The notes: generated by a model not told the origin, from the sequence alone. DNA of 64,000 nucleotides from Lujinxingia litoralis (GCF_003260125.1 NZ_QHKO01000003.1:124001-188000); one strand, 5' to 3'; counted from the first letter of the stretch, positions 34,340 to 43,019 are shown. Numbers and translations: made by a program.

Positions 34340-34870
34340 TCAGGCGTTGTTCTTATCGCGCTTGCGAATAAAGACGCCACCGCCGGCTTTTTCGCGTCCG
34401 GCCAGGCGCTCTTTGGACGGGGTCTCCTGGTCCTGGTGGCAGCGCTTGCAGAAGAAGTCTTCGCCGGGACGAGGAGGGAAGGGCAGGAGGTCGGCGCGGC
34501 CGCACTCGGCACAGATGAAGTCCCAGGAGCTCTTGGCTTCCCGCTCTTTTTCACGCTGCTTGGCCTGCTCGGTGCGGGCCCAGGGAGAGTCCGATCCAAA
34601 GAGCGTGCGCGCGCAGCCAGTGCAGAGCACCTCTTCGAGCTTGGCACCTTTGGGCATGTAATCAAGCGTGTCTTTGCCCCCACATTCGCTACAGGTGATA
34701 GGCAGCATCACACGCGTGCCATGCTGGCGACGGGGGATGTGCTTCTTGGGGCCTCGCCGACGAGCGGCTCCGGCCTTACGGCAGGCCAGGCAGATCGCGC
34801 GCGTGCCGGGAGGTGGGGCCTGCGCGACGTCTTCGATCGCTTTACATTCGGCGCAGATTATCTTGGGCAT
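34340..34870 (-). CDS. CxxC-x17-CxxC zinc-ribbon protein
   Basis: A 176-residue protein with three zinc ribbons. CAEC...CLAC (17 residues between the pairs) begins at residue 6; CSEC...CTGC has 19 residues between; CAEC...CKRC again has 17. Between them are basic stretches (RRRGPKKHIPRR, KQREKEREAK) suited to nucleic-acid binding. The family (CxxC-x17-CxxC domain proteins) has no defined function. It is transcribed in the same direction as rpsA, 106 bp upstream, suggesting a link to translation or RNA, but rpsA has its own promoter. It has no signal peptide and probably acts in the cytoplasm. Confidence 0.82.
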   Translation of the reverse strand: MPKIICAECKAIEDVAQAPPPGTRAICLACRKAGAARRRGPKKHIPRRQHGTRVMLPITCSECGGKDTLDYMPKGAKLEEVLCTGCARTLFGSDSPWARTEQAKQREKEREAKSSWDFICAECGRADLLPFPPRPGEDFFCKRCHQDQETPSKERLAGREKAGGGVFIRKRDKNNA

Positions 34871-35322
34871 GAGCGGATCCTATGAACTTGTAGGGGTGAG
34901 AAAGGTAGGAGGTCGGGCGAGTACCGAACGCGCCTGGTGGGGGGGGATGTTCCGGGCCAGGTGAGCTCCGACGCCAGCGTGCGCGCTCTGGGTAGGTTAG
35001 CGGCGCCGAGTTGTCAACGCCAGCGAGGTTCAAGAGGCATCACGTTGCCGCCGGGGCCGACGTGGTGGGGGGGCGCTGCACGCGCCTTGAGACCAGCGCC
35101 GCTGCGTGATCTGGCGTGCGGGAGCGCTCCTGGTTGTGGCCGTCGCGGAGGGGGGCTCGCGCGGCCCGAAGCTGGCATCGTGTGAGTGGGGGACTGCTGG
35201 TCACTCAGGGGGTGGGGCAAAGTGGCCCGGCGGTCGCGGCCCCGAAGGTGCTTGCCGGGCCACGTGCAGGTGTTCGGCCTCCGCGCTGTGTGAGGGGCAG
35301 AAGGGCGCCGGCCCCCTGGGAC
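34871..35322. other. 452-bp intergenic region with a possible zinc-ribbon promoter
   Basis: On the minus strand a perfect TTGACA (35012-35017) is followed 17 bp later by only a weak TACCCA (34989-34994), so the promoter of the zinc-ribbon gene is uncertain. From 35030 to 35322 I see no gene, repeat or hairpin I can support; short open frames there have no coding character. Confidence 0.35.
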
Positions 35323-36504
35323 TCAGGGGTGAGCAAGCCGGTAGATATGGTCGTCGCCTTTGCGCGGGATGCCCCGTCCGTCGCGGTTGTTGGTGAGCAC
35401 CCAGAGGGAGCCGTCGGCGGCTTGGACCACGGCGCGAAGTCGCCCCCACTCCTTCATGAAGAGCGCTTCGGAGTCGACGACCTCTTGCCCGTCGGGGCTC
35501 AGCTCCAGGCGCCAGAGGCGTTGGCCTCGAAGCGACGCGATGATGAGCTGGTCTTCCCACCCGGGGATGGCTCCCTGGACCAGGGCTGTCATTCCACTCC
35601 AGGACGCATCGGCGGGTTGCTGGACAAAGATCGGATCGCGAAAGCCCTCCTGGTTGGCCTGGCCGGTGACTTCGGGCCAGCCGTAGTTGTTTCCGGCTTC
35701 GATAAGGTTGATCTCGTCATCGCGACCCGGGCCGAACTCCGTGGCGTACATGCGGCCCTGGCTGTCCCAGGTCAGCCCCTGCACGTTGCGATGGCCCAGG
35801 GTGTAGACGTAGGAGTCCGGCGAAGGGTTGTCGTCGGGGATGCCGCCTTGCGAGGTCATGCGGAGAATTTTGCCGGCCAGGGAGTCGGGGGCCTGGGAGC
35901 GCTCCGGGACGGAGGCGTCACCGGTGCCCACGTAGAGCATGCCGTCGGGACCAAAGGCGATGCGCCCGCCGTTATGAATGCGGGCACGGGGAATGCCGCT
36001 GAAGATCACGTCGGCAGGGGCATCGGAGTCGGGGGCGAAGCGCGCGATGCGATTGTCGTCTTCGGTGGTGTAGTACACGTAGAGGAGGTTGTCGGTTTCA
36101 AACTCGGGAGAATGCGTGATGCCCAGCAGTCCGCCTTCGCCGGTGGCGTCGACGGGAAGGTTGCGGATGATCCGCACATGACCGTCGACGTATTCCACGA
36201 CTCGGCCCCGGTCTCGCTCGGTCAAGAAGACGCGCTGGTCGGGGGGGATCGTGATCCCCCAGGGGGCTGCCAGGTCGGTGGCGACGACGGTGGCCTCCAG
36301 ACGCTCAGAAGCACCGGACTCGCCTTCCTTAGAGTTCTCCTGGGTAGCGGACTCGGGTGTCCCGGATTCGGGGGCCGGGGTGGCGGGCTCCTCGGCCGAT
36401 GGAAGGGAAGCGTCGTCGACCGGGACCGGGCGCTGTTTCGAGCAGGCCGCCGCGGCCGCGAGGAGCATCAGGGCGACGACGAAGACGCGAAGGTAGACAG
36501 ACAT
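35323..36504 (-). CDS. PQQ-dependent aldose sugar dehydrogenase-like lipoprotein
   Basis: A 393-residue predicted lipoprotein (signal ending LLAAAAAC) with a Pro/Ser/Glu-rich linker (residues 25-70) and a six-bladed beta-propeller of the glucose/sorbosone dehydrogenase (YliI/Asd) family. Supporting motifs are LAAPWGITIPPDQRVFLTER, GEGGLLGITHSPEF, RIHNGGRIAFGPDGMLYVGTGD and GHRNVQGLTWDSQGRMYATEFGP. Members oxidise aldoses at C1 with PQQ and calcium in the periplasm; PQQ synthesis genes are not in the window. ATG 36504 is used, preceded by GAGG; the TTG codon just before it is ignored. Transcribed divergently from the NRDE gene. Confidence 0.9.
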   Translation of the reverse strand: MSVYLRVFVVALMLLAAAAACSKQRPVPVDDASLPSAEEPATPAPESGTPESATQENSKEGESGASERLEATVVATDLAAPWGITIPPDQRVFLTERDRGRVVEYVDGHVRIIRNLPVDATGEGGLLGITHSPEFETDNLLYVYYTTEDDNRIARFAPDSDAPADVIFSGIPRARIHNGGRIAFGPDGMLYVGTGDASVPERSQAPDSLAGKILRMTSQGGIPDDNPSPDSYVYTLGHRNVQGLTWDSQGRMYATEFGPGRDDEINLIEAGNNYGWPEVTGQANQEGFRDPIFVQQPADASWSGMTALVQGAIPGWEDQLIIASLRGQRLWRLELSPDGQEVVDSEALFMKEWGRLRAVVQAADGSLWVLTNNRDGRGIPRKGDDHIYRLAHP

Positions 36505-36629
36505 CAAGGCCTCGATCGTTGCGGTGCCGCAGTGTTCGGAAGAGTGGCGCGCCGGTGAGGTTTATCCATGGGGTGATAGCGTAAGCAGGGAACGAGGAAG
36601 GGCCAGATCATGGCTGGCAGGAGGATACG

Positions 36630-37367
36630 ATGTGCACGTTGATTGTGGCGACGCGATGCGCGCCAGATGTTCCACTCTTTGTCGTGGCGAATCGTGATGA
36701 GTCATTTGGTCGCCTGGCCGCGCCCCCAACCCTGCGTATCAGCGGCTCGATGCGGGTGCTCGCTCCGCGCGATGAGCAGGCCGGAGGTACCTGGCTGGGG
36801 CTCAACGAGGCCGGGCTCTTTGTGGCGATCACCAACCGCTTTGAAGTCGAGCGCCGCGATCACCATCGCTCCCGTGGTGAGCTGGTCTGGAACGCGCTGG
36901 CCCGCGAGGGTGTGGAGGGGGCGGTGGCGTACGCTCGCGCGCTCTCCCCTCGGGATTACGGTGGCTTTCATTTGATGATGGCCGATGCACAGGGGGCCGC
37001 CGTGGTCTGGAGCGATGGTGAGCGCTTGCAGCATCGTCGCTGGGCTCCTGGCTACTACGTCATCAGCGAACGAAGCTTCGGCGCCAGCCCCTCGATGCGT
37101 CTCGAGCGTCTGGAGGCTCGTCTTCATCCACTCCAGGCGCTTGATGCCGAGGTGCGCGATGAGCTTGTGCGGTGGATGGCCGAACGTGACGACGAGCATC
37201 CCTTTGAGGGCACCTGTGTTCATCTGCCGGAGTTCGATTACGGCACCCGCTCCTCGACGGTTGTTGCGCTGGGGGAGCAGGCGCGTTTTGAGTACTGTGA
37301 GGGGGCGCCATGTGACGGTGAATACCGGTCTTACGAGGCGTTGCTCCGGGAGCTCAGGCTGGCGTAA
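36630..37367 (+). CDS. NRDE family protein
   Basis: A 245-residue protein of the NRDE (Asn-Arg-Asp-Glu, TANGO2-like) family. It begins MCTLIV, so Cys2 would be exposed after Met removal and could act as an N-terminal nucleophile. The signature FVVANRDESFGR lies at about residues 18-29 and GGTWLGLNEAGLFVAITN at 48-65. Animal TANGO2 is linked to heme and lipid metabolism; bacterial members are uncharacterised. GGAGG sits 5-6 bp before the ATG. It is followed by a 778-bp noncoding stretch with degenerate repeats. Confidence 0.87.
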   Translation: MCTLIVATRCAPDVPLFVVANRDESFGRLAAPPTLRISGSMRVLAPRDEQAGGTWLGLNEAGLFVAITNRFEVERRDHHRSRGELVWNALAREGVEGAVAYARALSPRDYGGFHLMMADAQGAAVVWSDGERLQHRRWAPGYYVISERSFGASPSMRLERLEARLHPLQALDAEVRDELVRWMAERDDEHPFEGTCVHLPEFDYGTRSSTVVALGEQARFEYCEGAPCDGEYRSYEALLRELRLA

Positions 37368-37460
37368 CGCCGCGGACTAAAGGGGGGCGACACGTGAGCG
37401 CCGGTGAACTCCCGGGCGCCTGGATATGCACAGCACTGCGTCGGGCAGGGGCCGAGAAGG

Positions 37461-37930
37461 GTGAGGATTTTCGGTGGCCCCGTGCGACGAAAACCGTATC
37501 GGGTGAGGCTTTTCGGTGGCCGTGTGAGGCGACAACCGTATCGGTTGAGGTATTTCGGTCAGCGAGTGGGGTGCATACCCTGACGGGTGGGGGGTGTAGG
37601 CCTCAGTCTGCGCAAGAATGTCACGGTGACCAGGACTTTTGAGTCAGCGCGTGACGTGAAAACCATGTCGCCCAGGACTTTCAAGGCGCTGAGTGTGACA
37701 GTCTGTCACGGCAACCAGGACATTTGGGGTCGCCAGACCTGTTGAAAATCATGTCGGACATGGTTTTTCAGTCACTAAGTGTGACAGGTTGGCACAGGGG
37801 CAGGGGTGTTGGGGTCGGCAGACCCGTCGAATATCGTGTCGGGGATGGTTTTTCAGTCACGGAGTGGGGTGGATACGGTGTTCGGGAGGGTTTTTCGGCA
37901 GCTGAGTGTGCCAGGATGGCACCGTGAACG
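37461..37930. repeat. Degenerate 42-43-bp tandem repeat array B
   Basis: Three clear 42-bp units (37461-37502, 37503-37544, 37545-37586) share GTGAGG-TTTCGGT and CCGTATCGG. Diverged copies continue: GAAAACCATGTCGC, GAAAATCATGTCGG and GAATATCGTGTCGG recur at about 37655, 37741 and 37826, that is, every 85-86 bp or twice the period. Later units gain TTTTTCAGTCAC and GTGTGACAG halves. Around ten units can be traced. The array occupies most of the 778-bp gap between the NRDE and histidine kinase genes; the open frames within it have no coding character. Confidence 0.75.
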
Positions 37931-38073
37931 GTGATTGTAGGAGGGAGAGGGCGTCGATGAGGGGGGGAAGGTGTCGAGCGCCGGAGTTGTCCGGCAGCGA
38001 ACACCGCCACGCGAGTGGAGACGGGGAGGTCGGGCGTTGTGTGAGGGGGAAGGGGCGTCGTGATGGGCGGCGC

Positions 38074-38102
38074 TTTAAATTTCTCCGCGAGCCGACTATA
38101 CC
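38074..38102 (+). promoter_or_regulatory. Candidate promoter of the histidine kinase gene
   Basis: TTTAAA (38074-38079) and TATACC (38097-38102) are separated by 17 bp, 44 bp before the ATG. Four of six bases match in each. Confidence 0.4.
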
Positions 38103-38145
38103 TTCATCCTTACTCAAAGCGATCACGTCAGGTGAGGTAGGGCTT

Positions 38146-40242
38146 ATGAACGAGTCAACCAGCGAGCTGGAGGGGCTGCGGAAGCTCCATGAGTTTACCC
38201 GGCATATGCTCTCGGGGGCGGAGCAGGGAGGGGCGCTGAATCGTCTGGTCGAAGCGACCCGCGAGTTGACCAACGCCGATCACGTCTACCTGTTTACCCA
38301 CAGTGGGCGCGGGTTGGAGATTCGGGCCCGCGCGCTGAGTGAGCATGTTGAGGACGACGGCAAGGAAGAGGAGGGGTTTTCCTCTTCGATCGTCAACCGT
38401 GTCTGCGAGAGCGGTCAGCCGCTCTTGATCAATGATCTTCATAATCATCCAGTGCTGGGGCGAGCCCCGTCGATCATGGAGTTGAGCCTTCGGAGTGCGA
38501 TTTGTGCGCCGTGTTATATGGGGCCGGCGATCAGCGGGGTGATTTACGCCTCGGTACATCGGATCACCGAGGCGTTTACGCCCTGGCACCTGGAGCTGCT
38601 CAAGGTTGCGGCCTCACAGGCCGGGCTTCTGCTAAACAGCGCGCTGGTCAGCGAGGCGCTTCGTGAGAGTGAGGCGCGTCATCGGGCGGTGGTGGAGATG
38701 TCGCGCTCGGCGATTGTGGTGGTGAGCCCCGAGAGGGTGCTTTTTGGCAATCGGGCCGCGCACCGGCTGTGGGGGATGAGTCCGCAGGCGTTTGCAGCGC
38801 GCGCACCCGGGGCGCTCTTTGATGGGTGGCGTTCGGGGGAGTTGCTGGAGGCGATGGAGGAGCGCCGGGCGGTGGAGAGCGCGGAGGCCTGGGCGGTGCG
38901 CGCTGACGGGAGCACGTTGAGCGTGGAGGCCAGCGCGCAGCCCATTGTGTTTGATGGGCGTCCGGCGGTGCAGTTGATGATCAGCGGGCTGGCCGAGAAG
39001 AAGGCGCTGCTGGCCGAGCGTCTGCGCATGGATCGCCTGGTAGTGATGGGGACGATGGCGGCCACGGTGGGCCATGAGATCAACAACCCGCTCTCTTACG
39101 TGCATGCCAACCTGGACTTCGCTCTGGAGGAGCTGGGCGACTGGCTGGAGCAGCGTGGTTATGCCGGGAAAAGCAGCGGTTTAGAGGAGGTCTTTGGGGG
39201 ATTGCGCTCGGCGCTGGAGGGGGCCGAGAGGATTCGCGGGGTTGTGGAGAGCATTCAGAGTTTTTCGCGTTTGGAGCGTGGCGAGCGTACGGCCAGCTGG
39301 TTGGAGCAGCCGATGGAGTCTTCGTTGCGGATGGCGCGATCGGAGATGGGGCCGAAGGTCGAGGTGGGGTTAAGTCTCCTGGCGAGCGCTCCGGTGATGA
39401 TGAGTCAGGCGCAGCTGGGGCAGATCTTCGTAAATCTGTTCATTAACGCGGCGCACGCGCTGCGGGAGTGCGCGGACGAAGCGCCCTGGATTGAGGTGCG
39501 ATCCTGGCAGCAGGGCGACTGGGTCTGGGTGGAGTTTGAAGATAACGGCCCCGGTGTTGAGGAGGCGGTGCTTCCGCATATTTTTGAGCCCTTTGTCACG
39601 ACCAAAGATGTCTCGGAGGGGACGGGGCTGGGGCTGGCGATCTGCCATCAGATCGTGGGGGATTGCGGCGGTTCGATCGAGGTGGGAGCCGGGGAGCGGG
39701 GGGGCTGTCTGGTGCGTCTGAAGTTGCCGGCGGCCAGTGAGCCGACCACGCAGATCTTCGAGGTGTTTGGTGACGAGGAGAGTCGGGTGCGTCGTGGTCG
39801 CGTGTTGGTGGTCGACCCTGATCCGGAGATGGTGGCGAGCCTGAAGCGCGTGCTTCAGACGCATCATGATGTGGATGTGGCCACCGAGGCTGAGGAGGCG
39901 CAGCGGGCGTTGGGGAGTGCGCATCCGGAGTATGATGTGGTGCTCTGCGACGTGCGTATTCGCGGCGGCGTGGGGCTGGAGACGGTGCAGTGGGTGCGTC
40001 GTCACGCGCCGCGCTACTGGGAACGTCTGGTGGCGATGAGTGCCAGCTCGTACCTGCGCTCGGAGCGTCTGTTACTCGACGAGCTGCCGAATCCCTGGTT
40101 ACGCAAGCCCTTTGATCTGGCGCGTCTGCGGGGAACGGTGGCCAGCGTGATCGCGTCGGGCGAAGAGCGTAGTGCGCTGGCGTTGGCCTGTGAGACGCGT
40201 GGCAGGTCCGGGTTGAGCCTGGAAGAGCCCGGTGAGAGTTGA
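38146..40242 (+). CDS. Hybrid sensor histidine kinase (GAF-PAS-HisKA-HATPase-receiver)
   Basis: A 698-residue cytoplasmic signalling protein. Residues 1-165 form a GAF domain (YLFTHSGRGLEIRARAL onward) and 175-290 a PAS domain (RAVVEMSRSAIVVVSPERV). The phosphorylated His310 lies in GHEINNPLSY. The ATPase domain (about 410-530) shows NLFINAAHAL (N box), DNGPGV, FEPFVTTK and GTGLGLAI. The C-terminal receiver (545-670) keeps the acceptor Asp602 (VVLCDVRI), Ser in MSASSY and Lys in RKPFD, but the usual acidic pair near its start is DPD. It has no membrane segment, so it senses an internal signal. No DNA-binding partner is adjacent; the next gene, an SspB-like adaptor, is 95 bp downstream in the same direction. 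Confidence 0.93.
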   Translation: MNESTSELEGLRKLHEFTRHMLSGAEQGGALNRLVEATRELTNADHVYLFTHSGRGLEIRARALSEHVEDDGKEEEGFSSSIVNRVCESGQPLLINDLHNHPVLGRAPSIMELSLRSAICAPCYMGPAISGVIYASVHRITEAFTPWHLELLKVAASQAGLLLNSALVSEALRESEARHRAVVEMSRSAIVVVSPERVLFGNRAAHRLWGMSPQAFAARAPGALFDGWRSGELLEAMEERRAVESAEAWAVRADGSTLSVEASAQPIVFDGRPAVQLMISGLAEKKALLAERLRMDRLVVMGTMAATVGHEINNPLSYVHANLDFALEELGDWLEQRGYAGKSSGLEEVFGGLRSALEGAERIRGVVESIQSFSRLERGERTASWLEQPMESSLRMARSEMGPKVEVGLSLLASAPVMMSQAQLGQIFVNLFINAAHALRECADEAPWIEVRSWQQGDWVWVEFEDNGPGVEEAVLPHIFEPFVTTKDVSEGTGLGLAICHQIVGDCGGSIEVGAGERGGCLVRLKLPAASEPTTQIFEVFGDEESRVRRGRVLVVDPDPEMVASLKRVLQTHHDVDVATEAEEAQRALGSAHPEYDVVLCDVRIRGGVGLETVQWVRRHAPRYWERLVAMSASSYLRSERLLLDELPNPWLRKPFDLARLRGTVASVIASGEERSALALACETRGRSGLSLEEPGES

Positions 40243-40337
40243 CGCTGGCCGTCTTCGACGCCTAGCGTGAAGGTTTAGGTGCGAGGCGGCCGATGCGGGT
40301 ATCGGACGTCCGCGAACCCTCGACGTGGAGAGAAAAG

Positions 40338-40895
40338 ATGAGTGAGCGGGACGACGAACTCGCAGGGAAGGTCCGTCAGCTCTTTCCGGTGCGTGGCTCT
40401 GGTGGGGACGAGCGTGCCGAGGACGAGGAGACCGGAGAGCAGGGTGGGGCGTCGGAAAAAGAGCCCGCGGGGCTCGAAGAGGAGAGCCTCGAGGAGGTTG
40501 ATAACGTCGTGCGCCTGCCTTTTGGCCGTCCGGAGCCGGTCACGTCGGTGGCTGAGAGCGTGGAGGTGCCCGTTGATCCGCAGGCCGGGGCGAAGTTAGC
40601 GCTCTTCACCCGGTTGATCGACGAGGGGATGGTCATGGTCATCCTGGATCCCCGGGTTGAGGGGGTTCAGGTTCCCCCGCAGTTTTACGGACAGCCCGAG
40701 CTTCGGCTCAATTTCTCCCATGACTTTCATCTGGTCGATTTTGACTACGATGTGCAGGGTGTGCGGGGCTCGCTCTCGTTTCAGGGGAAGCGGTTCTTCT
40801 GCAACATTCCCTGGGTGGCGATCCATATGCTCTACGCTCATGAGAGCGGTGAGGGGTATGTGTTTGAGCCGCGGGGGATGGGCCCCGAGCATTGA
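40338..40895 (+). CDS. sspB: SspB-like ClpXP adaptor protein
   Basis: A 185-residue protein. Residues 85-180 form an SspB fold: KLALFTRLIDEGMVMVILDP, EGVQVPPQFY, then two strands and FCNIPWVAIHMLYAHESGEG, all matching the SspB core, which binds ssrA-tagged or other substrates and delivers them to ClpXP. In E. coli the ClpX-binding tail follows the core; here the extension is N-terminal (about 80 residues, very acidic), and the only tail-like segment is VVRLPFGRP before the core, so the ClpX contact may have moved. ATG 40338 is chosen since GGAGAG lies 8-9 bp upstream. No ClpX is nearby. Confidence 0.85.
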   Translation: MSERDDELAGKVRQLFPVRGSGGDERAEDEETGEQGGASEKEPAGLEEESLEEVDNVVRLPFGRPEPVTSVAESVEVPVDPQAGAKLALFTRLIDEGMVMVILDPRVEGVQVPPQFYGQPELRLNFSHDFHLVDFDYDVQGVRGSLSFQGKRFFCNIPWVAIHMLYAHESGEGYVFEPRGMGPEH

Positions 40896-40957
40896 AGGGG
40901 GGCGCGTCGATGCCCTCGGGGGGGCTGCGTGTGTGGTCTGAGCGACGTGTGTGGTCT

Positions 40958-41320
40958 GACCGAGGGTCGGCATTTGGGGGATTTGGGGCTGGAATTACGC
41001 GAGCTTGAGCTGACCGAGGGTCGGCATTTGGGGCTGAAGTGGTCTGACCGAGGGTCGGCACATTTGACCGAAATTACGCGAATTTGAGCTGACCGAGGGT
41101 CGGCACATTTGACCGCATTCGGCATTCAGAGGGTCGGCGGATTTAGCCGAAATTACGCGAGCTTGAGCTGACCGAGGGTCGGCATTTGGGGCTGGAGTTA
41201 CGCGAGCTTGAGCTGACCGAGGGTCGGCACATTTGACCGAAATTACGCGAGCTTGAACTGACCGAATGTCAGCACATTTGACCGAAATTACGCGAATTTG
41301 AGCTGACCGAGGGTCGGCAT
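40958..41320. repeat. 45-bp tandem repeat array C carrying GACCGAGGGTC
   Basis: Eight copies of GACCGAGGGTCGGC (one mutated to GACCGAATGTC) start at 40958, 41012, 41046, 41091, 41170, 41215, 41260 and 41305. Successive spacings are 54, 34, 45, 79, 45, 45 and 45 bp, so the basic unit is 45 bp with indels. Units also carry TTACGCGAATTTGAGCT, whose AAATT-ACGCG-AATTT part is an inverted repeat. The array fills the convergent gap between the SspB-like and TPR-like genes (40896-41320) and contains no credible gene. Its motif is the reverse complement of GACCCTCGGTC in array D and at 32181. Confidence 0.9.
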
Positions 41321-41905
41321 TCAGGGTTCTGGCGGAGGGGTGTTTTCGAAATGGTCGCGGATCTCCTGGCGCGCGTTTTCGTCGACCGGCGGGGTCATCG
41401 TGTAGCGCGTGCAAAGCGACATGGTTGCGCTGATCCCGACCAGGATCGCGGTGATCAGGGCGGCTTGCTTCCAGGACATCGTGTCGCGCTGCTCGATCAT
41501 GCCCAGGGTGCGCAGGAGTTCGGCCGAAGGGGTGTGTTTTGGGGAGAGGGTCTGGCAGCGGATGGCCAGCTGACGAGCCTGTTGGCGGTGGGCGGTGTCG
41601 CCGCTGGATTCGAATTGCCCTGCGTAGTGTCGAGCCAGGAGCATGTGGGGCTCCAGGCGTACCGGAGAGAGCAGGACCGCCTGGCGCAGCAGGCCGACGG
41701 CTTCCTCGGTCTGCTGAGCATCCAGGAGTTCGCGGGCTTGGGCGGTGGCGTCCAGGGCGCGGCGATCGGCGGACTCGGAGTCGATCTGGGTCAGGCCGGT
41801 TTCGAGCGCGAGGGTGCGCAGGCGCTCGGCATCGGGGAGGACGCCCTCATCGCTCCAGAGGGCTTCGGCGCGCTCCAGATAGGGCTCGATCGTTTCAAGG
41901 GTCAT
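41321..41905 (-). CDS. TPR-like protein with a C-terminal membrane anchor
   Basis: A 194-residue protein. Residues 30-135 are helical with TPR-like repeats (DAQQTEEAVGLLRQAVLLSP is a typical unit). A hydrophobic segment at about 147-165 is followed by a short charged tail ending in proline. It is therefore probably a tail-anchored inner-membrane protein with a cytoplasmic helical domain. The stop codon immediately borders repeat array C. It follows the amidotransferase gene after 29 bp and is probably co-transcribed. No function can be assigned. Confidence 0.72.
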   Translation of the reverse strand: MTLETIEPYLERAEALWSDEGVLPDAERLRTLALETGLTQIDSESADRRALDATAQARELLDAQQTEEAVGLLRQAVLLSPVRLEPHMLLARHYAGQFESSGDTAHRQQARQLAIRCQTLSPKHTPSAELLRTLGMIEQRDTMSWKQAALITAILVGISATMSLCTRYTMTPPVDENARQEIRDHFENTPPPEP

Positions 41906-41934
41906 AACGTGCTTGGAAAGGGGGGAAGGGAAGC

Positions 41935-42714
41935 TCAGCTCTTGGCGAGTTCCGGGGTGCGGTGAGCGGCTTTTTGCCGGGAGACCTCGGCGACAAAGGC
42001 CTGCAAGAGGCCGCAGGCGTGAGGGCTGGGGCGGTGGATGCGCTCGGCGTAGGCCATGGCTTCTTCAAAGGTCTGGCCCGGCGGTTTGTAATTCGTCAGG
42101 TAGTTGCGAAAGCGATCCAGGTTGCCCTCGCGTCCCAGCTCCGGATGGAACTGAGTGGCGATGACCGGTGTTCCGCGGAAACGCACCGCCTGATAAGGGC
42201 AGCGCTCGCTGGCGGCCAGATGCACGAGTTCGTCGGGCAGGGTGATCGCGCTGTCGTTATGGCCGAGCTGTGCGTCGAAGACCCGGGGAAGTTGGCCGAA
42301 GAGGGGATCGTGCTGGCCCTCGTCGGTCAACGTGATCGCAAAGGTTCCCAGCTCGGCGCGCGCCTCATCGTTGGCGAGGCGTCCGCCCAGGGCTTGAACC
42401 AGGGCCTGAAACCCGAAGCAGGAGGCGAACATCGGCATGCCCGAGGCGGCGATGTCTCGGGTCAGCGAGAGAAAGTCCTGGTGCCAATCAAAGCCGCCCT
42501 GGACCAGCGAGAAGGCGCCGGCGCCGCCGATCATGACCGCGTCGAAGCCGTTCAGGCTCAGGTCTGCGGCCGGGGCGGTGGCGATGTTGAACGTGCCAAA
42601 GTCCTCTCGCCCCAGCCCGCACTGGGAGGCAAAGGCGTCGAGCTCATGGAGCGCCATGGGATCGTCGGCGGTGCGGGCCTGCAGGAGCAGGATACGGAGC
42701 GGGGCGTTGGACAT
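41935..42714 (-). CDS. Class I glutamine amidotransferase-like protein
   Basis: A 259-residue protein of the GMP-synthase-type glutamine amidotransferase family. The catalytic triad is complete: nucleophile Cys99 in FASCFGFQ, and His190 and Glu192 in TQFHPEL. Stand-alone members of this group act on small amines or on gamma-glutamyl compounds; the substrate is unknown. ATG 42714 is selected because the protein then begins directly with the first beta strand (LRILLLQA); the frame upstream is open for 22 codons but has no ribosome binding site. It leads a two-gene unit with the TPR-like gene. Confidence 0.87.
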   Translation of the reverse strand: MSNAPLRILLLQARTADDPMALHELDAFASQCGLGREDFGTFNIATAPAADLSLNGFDAVMIGGAGAFSLVQGGFDWHQDFLSLTRDIAASGMPMFASCFGFQALVQALGGRLANDEARAELGTFAITLTDEGQHDPLFGQLPRVFDAQLGHNDSAITLPDELVHLAASERCPYQAVRFRGTPVIATQFHPELGREGNLDRFRNYLTNYKPPGQTFEEAMAYAERIHRPSPHACGLLQAFVAEVSRQKAAHRTPELAKS

Positions 42715-42927
42715 GGTGAGTCGGGGGGAGAGGTGCCGGAACACTGCCACGGCCACCGCAGCGAAGGCGCGAGGTGGCATCTTCGGGCGGCGCCCGTGGC
42801 GAACGAAGGGCCCGGTGGGCCCGGGCGTCGGTCGGAGGATAGCCGGGGGGAGGGTGGGAGCTCAAGCGCACATCGGGCGTATCGCTCGTATCGCCGTCGG
42901 GGGAGTGTGTCGGGTTGGTGAGGGGAC

Positions 42928-42952
42928 GTAGCCCCCGGGTTGCGGGGGCTAC
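42928..42952 (-). terminator. Hairpin after the cytochrome lipoprotein gene
   Basis: GTAGCCCCC (42928-42936) and GGGGGCTAC (42944-42952) form a perfect 9-bp stem with a 7-base loop, 68 bp past the stop of the gene ending at 43020. There is no U-tract. The rest of the 305-bp gap 42715-43019 shows nothing else. Confidence 0.4.
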
Positions 42953-43019
42953 GAGTAAGGCCAGCGTCGAGGAAGAAGGCCTCGGGGCCTGGCAAGCCGG
43001 GGGGGGTGAGGTCTAGGGG

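Noticed and set aside
35116..36558. Plus-strand open frame of 480 codons
   Set aside because: It is antisense to the PQQ-type dehydrogenase, which has clear family motifs and a signal peptide.
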